In this document: one piece after another, positions 13,801-16,320 of the stretch | Layout: each line of letters begins with the position of its first letter | How positions within the stretch are numbered: position 1 is the first letter of the stretch | Origin: Clostridium sp. SCN 57-10 | GTDB taxonomy: Bacteria; Bacillota; Clostridia; Oscillospirales; Butyricicoccaceae | Length of the DNA: 16,320 nucleotides | Reading direction: 5' to 3' | NCBI GenBank assembly: GCA_001725215.1 | Contig: MEFT01000006.1 | Span: 1-16,320 of the forward strand | The notes under the pieces: model-generated | The model's database searches: none | Seen by the model: only the letters and a program-made list of their open reading frames with translations | Told to the model about the DNA's origin: nothing | Position numbers and translations under genes: made by a program

Positions 13801-16320
13801 TAAAGATCGGTGTTTGCGGTGATGCTGGCGCTGGCACCGTCGCCGTAAATCTTCGCGCCGCCTGAAGTAGTTGCCCAGCCTGCAAAGGAATAGCCCTCGC
13901 GGGTAAAGGCGTTTGCCGTCAGCACCGTTGCCACACCGTGCGTAAAGGTCTGGGTGACATCATTGCCGATGCCGCCGCCGTTATGGAAAGTTACGTTATA
14001 GGTACTGGGTGTCCACAGAGCGGTGAAATTAACGTCGTGCGTAGGCATGCTCCAACTGCCACCCGCTATATTTACGCCATCCGTTGACCAGCCCTCAAAG
14101 GTGTAACCGGTACGGGTGAGGCTGCCCGCATTTCCAGCCACGTTGAAGTTCTGCCCTTCGTAATAGCTGCCGCCTGCCGGCACGCTGCCGCCCGTCGCGT
14201 CGGGCGCAGAGTAGGTGACGGTGTGTTTGCCCGCCTCCTCAAAAGTGAGCGTTACGGCAAGGTCGGAAACATTGCCTGCAGGCATGGCGAAGGACAGCGT
14301 ATAGCTATCCGTGGGAGACGCGCCGACGGGAACGGTTTTCGTAACCGACGCGGGAGCCGTAATCGAACCGGTCAGCCCCACGGTATAGGTGCCCTGCTTG
14401 AGCGCCGTGCCGGAGAGCGTGACCGTCACGGAAACGGTGTCGCCGGACGGGATGAGCTTATTCGGTGAGACGCTTGCCGTGGCGGTCACACCGTCTACGG
14501 TAACCGGTGCGGGCGTGCCAACATTGTAATAGTTGCCCTGGTCGAGGTAGGTGTAGACCTTGCCGTCTATGGCGGTAACGCCGGTCATGCCGTAGGCGTC
14601 GCCGTGGTTGTCCGTGATGGTCATGCCGGCTGAATAAGTGTATTCTTTGTAGGGTGCCGCAGCGCCCCTTCCGTTTTTCACGTTGGAGATGGCGCTGTCG
14701 GTTTTAATGTTGCCGCCGGTGACGACCAACGAACCGACTATTTTGTTGCTGATGATGTTGCCGCCGTTTACGGTGAGATTGGCGTAGAGGTTTTCTTTTG
14801 GTTGACCAACGCTGGGCCAGTAGTTGCTGGCGCAGGTCACGGTTCCGCTGTTGAGGGTAACGTTGGTGGCGGGCGCAGCGGTGCTCGAAGCGACATATCC
14901 GCTAATGCCGGGGGCAAAGAACCCAGTGGCCTCCAGTGAACCGTTTCCGCTGCTGCTCTGGATGATAAGCTGCGCATTGCCGGTCTTCATCAGACCGGGG
15001 CGGTCTGCTACGCCCCCTGTTGTATATAGCGTATTAGCGCCATTCAAATCCAGCACCACTGTGCCGCTGGCGGAATCAATTTTGAAGGTATCGACCCAAG
15101 TATTCTTTTGAGTTGTATTTGTGATGCTAAGGTTATTAAGCGTCAGGTAGACGCCGCAGGTGGCGGTGACGAGCACGCCCACATCACTTTTATTTGCCGT
15201 TCCGGTCAGCGTGATGTTGGTGTTGGGGGCAATGCCGGTGAGGTCGGCGTGTCCGACTTGCTTAATCACAATGTTTCCGGTGCTGCCGTCATCCTCAATC
15301 GAAATATTGCCGTTGGCGATGTCGATTGCGGCGCCGCTATACTGCGCGGCAGCGGTGGCGGTGAGGCTGATATTCCCGGTAAGATTCCGAATGGTATGCG
15401 CGCTTGCGCTCGACACGGTGTTGCCGCCGTCGCTCCAGCCGGTGAACACATGGTTTGCCTGCGGCACGGCGTCAATCATCACGCTGCTTCCCGCAAGGTA
15501 GGTTCCGCCGTCGCTGACGCTGGCAATCCCCGCGCCGCCTGACAGCGAGACGGTATAGTATTGCAGCGTCACATTCGGCGCGGTTTTGCTGACGGTAAAG
15601 CCGGTGTCAACACCGCCGTCGAGCACCTTGTAGGTCTTTGTGCGGTCAAGTCCCGTGAAGGAGGACAAGGCCGATTCTTCGCCGCTTTGCACCGTAATGA
15701 CCCGGCCGCTCGCGCCCTTCACGGTGACGACGGCATCAAAGGTGTTGGTTGCCTTGGCGGTGAGAGAGGTTGCTTTTGAAACACCGGCCAGCGTAAACGC
15801 GGTATTGGTAGACAGCAGAGTGTTCTGCGCGTCATACCAGCCGATGAAGTCATAGCTGCCGTTCGGAACGGCCGTGAACGAGGCGTCTTTACCCGCGAGC
15901 ACGATTTGGTCGGCCATGGCGGCAACGCCGGCGGCCGTGACCGATACGGTGTAGTAGTTGACCGCCGCCTCTTTGCCCACAAGCGTCTGACCGGAGTAAA
16001 CGCCGTCTGCCCAGACGTAATAGGTCAGTCTGGGATCAAGATTTGCAAAGGATACGATGCCGCTTGCGTTCGTTCCTTCGACCTTGCCGGCCGTGCCGTC
16101 CTCTTTGGAGGTAGATAGCGTGATTGCTCCGGCAAAGTCCGCCCATGCCGTGTCATCTTTCCGCACGGTGACGGCGCCGGTGTAGACGTCAAGCTCGGCC
16201 GTGACCGTGAGGTCGGTCTTGGCGGAAAGAGCGGCGATGGTTTTGGAAGAGCCGGCCGTGCCGTCGCTCCATTTCACTCTGTAGTACGGCGCAGGTGTGG
16301 CGGTGACGGTGACGCTGCCG
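10851..16320 (-). CDS. Giant SLH-anchored surface protein with InlB-type B repeats (N-terminus outside window)
   Basis: The frame is open to the window edge; at least 1,822 residues are visible and the signal peptide is missing. Numbering from the GTG at 16277: 1-310 has divergent InlB-type repeats with GWYD and GWSDGG motifs alternating with beta-sandwich-like units; 314-550 is a Gly/Asn/Thr-rich stretch with many short strands, like a right-handed beta-helix or Cthe_2159-type carbohydrate-binding domain; 551-684 is a linker; 685-1303 holds eight B repeats; 1304-1390 is a carboxypeptidase-regulatory-like domain (SGTVRTDD...GGYQIINILPGMYNLVV); 1391-1555 is an unassigned domain; about 1556-1632 is another divergent repeat; 1634-1808 is three SLH domains. 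SLH domains bind cell-wall polysaccharide, so it is exported and displayed. It probably acts in adhesion or glycan binding; no catalytic motif was seen. A strong terminator follows. Confidence 0.88.
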   Translation of the reverse strand, partial: GSVTVTATPAPYYRVKWSDGTAGSSKTIAALSAKTDLTVTAELDVYTGAVTVRKDDTAWADFAGAITLSTSKEDGTAGKVEGTNASGIVSFANLDPRLTYYVWADGVYSGQTLVGKEAAVNYYTVSVTAAGVAAMADQIVLAGKDASFTAVPNGSYDFIGWYDAQNTLLSTNTAFTLAGVSKATSLTAKATNTFDAVVTVKGASGRVITVQSGEESALSSFTGLDRTKTYKVLDGGVDTGFTVSKTAPNVTLQYYTVSLSGGAGIASVSDGGTYLAGSSVMIDAVPQANHVFTGWSDGGNTVSSASAHTIRNLTGNISLTATAAAQYSGAAIDIANGNISIEDDGSTGNIVIKQVGHADLTGIAPNTNITLTGTANKSDVGVLVTATCGVYLTLNNLSITNTTQKNTWVDTFKIDSASGTVVLDLNGANTLYTTGGVADRPGLMKTGNAQLIIQSSSGNGSLEATGFFAPGISGYVASSTAAPATNVTLNSGTVTCASNYWPSVGQPKENLYANLTVNGGNIISNKIVGSLVVTGGNIKTDSAISNVKNGRGAAAPYKEYTYSAGMTITDNHGDAYGMTGVTAIDGKVYTYLDQGNYYNVGTPAPVTVDGVTATASVSPNKLIPSGDTVSVTVTLSGTALKQGTYTVGLTGSITAPASVTKTVPVGASPTDSYTLSFAMPAGNVSDLAVTLTFEEAGKHTVTYSAPDATGGSVPAGGSYYEGQNFNVAGNAGSLTRTGYTFEGWSTDGVNIAGGSWSMPTHDVNFTALWTPSTYNVTFHNGGGIGNDVTQTFTHGVATVLTANAFTREGYSFAGWATTSGGAKIYGDGASASITANTDLYALWTPKTYSVSFDSNGGIGAMEEQSFAHGIAQELAPTVFTKAGYTFAGWKDTVGAAYQNGASYTATSPMTFTAQWTPIGYGVKFYANGGTGSTGSQAFTYDAAQNLAENTFSRTGYTFMRWNTAANGGGTNYADRQSVQNLTAVNGASVALYAVWAVNSYTVVFDANSGSSSMSAQPFTYDAPAAELTQSSFTRTGYAFSGWNTAQNGSGTSYADKASVRNLTAAQNGVITLYAQWTAEVYTLTLDANGGAGSMNAKQFASNSTDTVGGCEFTKAGYTFTGWNTQANGGGTGYAANAARNTLTGIQNNAVTLYAQWVANTYTVSFHANGGEGSMADQSFTYGTAQNLTGNTNTITRTGYIFVGWSDSPTATAATYSDQASVTNLTSIKDGSVTLYAIWRSNTYAVTFSANGGEGLMADLTVTNGESKALSPNDFTRTGYQFAGWNTRADGKGASYTDGATVSFTPDATGTVTLYAMWTAQARYNISGTVRTDDVPAQAVSGATVMLKKGGDVIASTETNASGGYQIINILPGMYNLVVVKDGKTVTTLVTVAQADVIANVTLPGVSTTNSVLVVDCEAGQPAPQIVVGGLDALAETENANIVMTVIAKAEDSANAQQTAIKTAAGSGKQAQFLDITLKKGASDIGSTNATVLEIVQPFNFSGKTDVTVWRYHGATVEKLTKLNVRPTSSFQDGTYYADSQSGMIYVYAAKFSTYAVAYQTIIPASCYSVVVASAANGSVKTDKTTATPGDTVTVTVSPNTGYALKSLTVTDAAGKSVASADRKNGVFTFAMPGSSVTVLAVFAKLSANPFVDVADNAYYYDAVLWALEKGITTGTTATTFSTDMICTRAQTVTFLWRSMGSPEPTTGTCPFTDVAKGAYYYKAVLWACEKGITLGTSATTFSPNATVTRAQTVTFLWRTAGKPAPIATNPFGDVKRDAYYADAVLWAVSEGITTGTSSATFSPADGCTRAQIVTFLYRYLSE
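10854..11378 (-). repeat. Three SLH domains at the C-terminus of the surface protein
   Basis: Three copies of about 54-61 residues (11196-11378, 11016-11195, 10854-11015), each with PF-x-DV, YY-x-AVLWA, GIT-x-GT and TRAQ-x-VTFL. The usual ITRAE motif that contacts pyruvylated wall polysaccharide reads TRAQ in all three, a variant common in gut Clostridia. The protein ends four residues after the last copy. Confidence 0.92.
12369..14225 (-). repeat. Eight tandem InlB B-type (Listeria-Bacteroides) repeats, 71-82 residues each
   Basis: In protein order the copies are 14013-14225, 13791-14012, 13575-13790, 13335-13574, 13092-13334, 12852-13091, 12606-12851 and 12369-12605. Each runs from a Y-x-V-x-F strand with ANGG through FTRTGYTF-x-GWNT to a closing LYA-x-W. 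The first three are the more divergent; copies four to six carry NGGGT-x-Y and NLTA-like inserts and look most alike. Such repeats form small ubiquitin-like beta-grasp units that extend the protein from the surface. Confidence 0.9.

Noticed and set aside
11907..13865. A 652-codon open frame on the plus strand opposite the B-repeat array.
   Set aside because: It mirrors the repeats of the minus-strand gene, has a low-complexity repeated composition, no ribosome site and no family resemblance; it arises from GC-rich repeated codons.

Overview
The window looks like chromosomal DNA of a Gram-positive anaerobe of the class Clostridia, probably near Oscillospirales/Ruminococcaceae. The grounds are GC-rich low-GC-Gram-positive-type genes (ComFB, a class IA SpeD operon, a small ferritin-like protein), strong Shine-Dalgarno sites, and a giant surface protein with InlB-type repeats and three SLH domains of the TRAQ type. 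This placement rests on gene content only. No rRNA, tRNA, CRISPR array or insertion sequence was seen.

Layout from left to right. (1) 1-1541, plus strand: the C-terminal part of an MgtA-type Mg2+ P-type ATPase, cut by the window edge. It converges on a small comFB gene (1623-1889, minus) across a shared hairpin terminator. (2) 2038-3236, minus strand: two overlapping permease half-genes of the DUF318/ArsP-like family, the second fused to a single-cluster ferredoxin domain. Divergent from them is a Crp/Fnr-type regulator (3345-3983), followed by a metallo-beta-lactamase-fold hydrolase (4006-4707). (3) 4708-5397: a 320-base gap with a good promoter and a long stem-loop, then a 101-residue ferritin-like protein with a strong terminator. 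(4) 5483-6109, minus: a lone TetR regulator. (5) 6278-10233, minus: a complete four-gene polyamine operon, transcribed speD-speA-speE-speB. (6) 10234-10850: an AT-rich non-coding stretch with two promoter candidates and several hairpins, acting as leader and promoter region for the operon. (7) 10851-16320, minus: most of a giant secreted, cell-wall-anchored protein (more than 1,820 residues visible, N-terminus outside the window).

How the parts work together. SpeA makes agmatine from arginine and SpeB converts it to putrescine. SpeD makes decarboxylated S-adenosylmethionine, and SpeE joins the two into spermidine; the four genes are tightly coupled by short overlaps. The permease pair and the Crp/Fnr regulator share a divergent intergenic region with a small inverted repeat, which suggests direct control. 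The most unusual items are the permease-ferredoxin fusion next to a cysteine-bearing Crp/Fnr protein, the structured leader of the ferritin-like gene, and the long leader upstream of speD.
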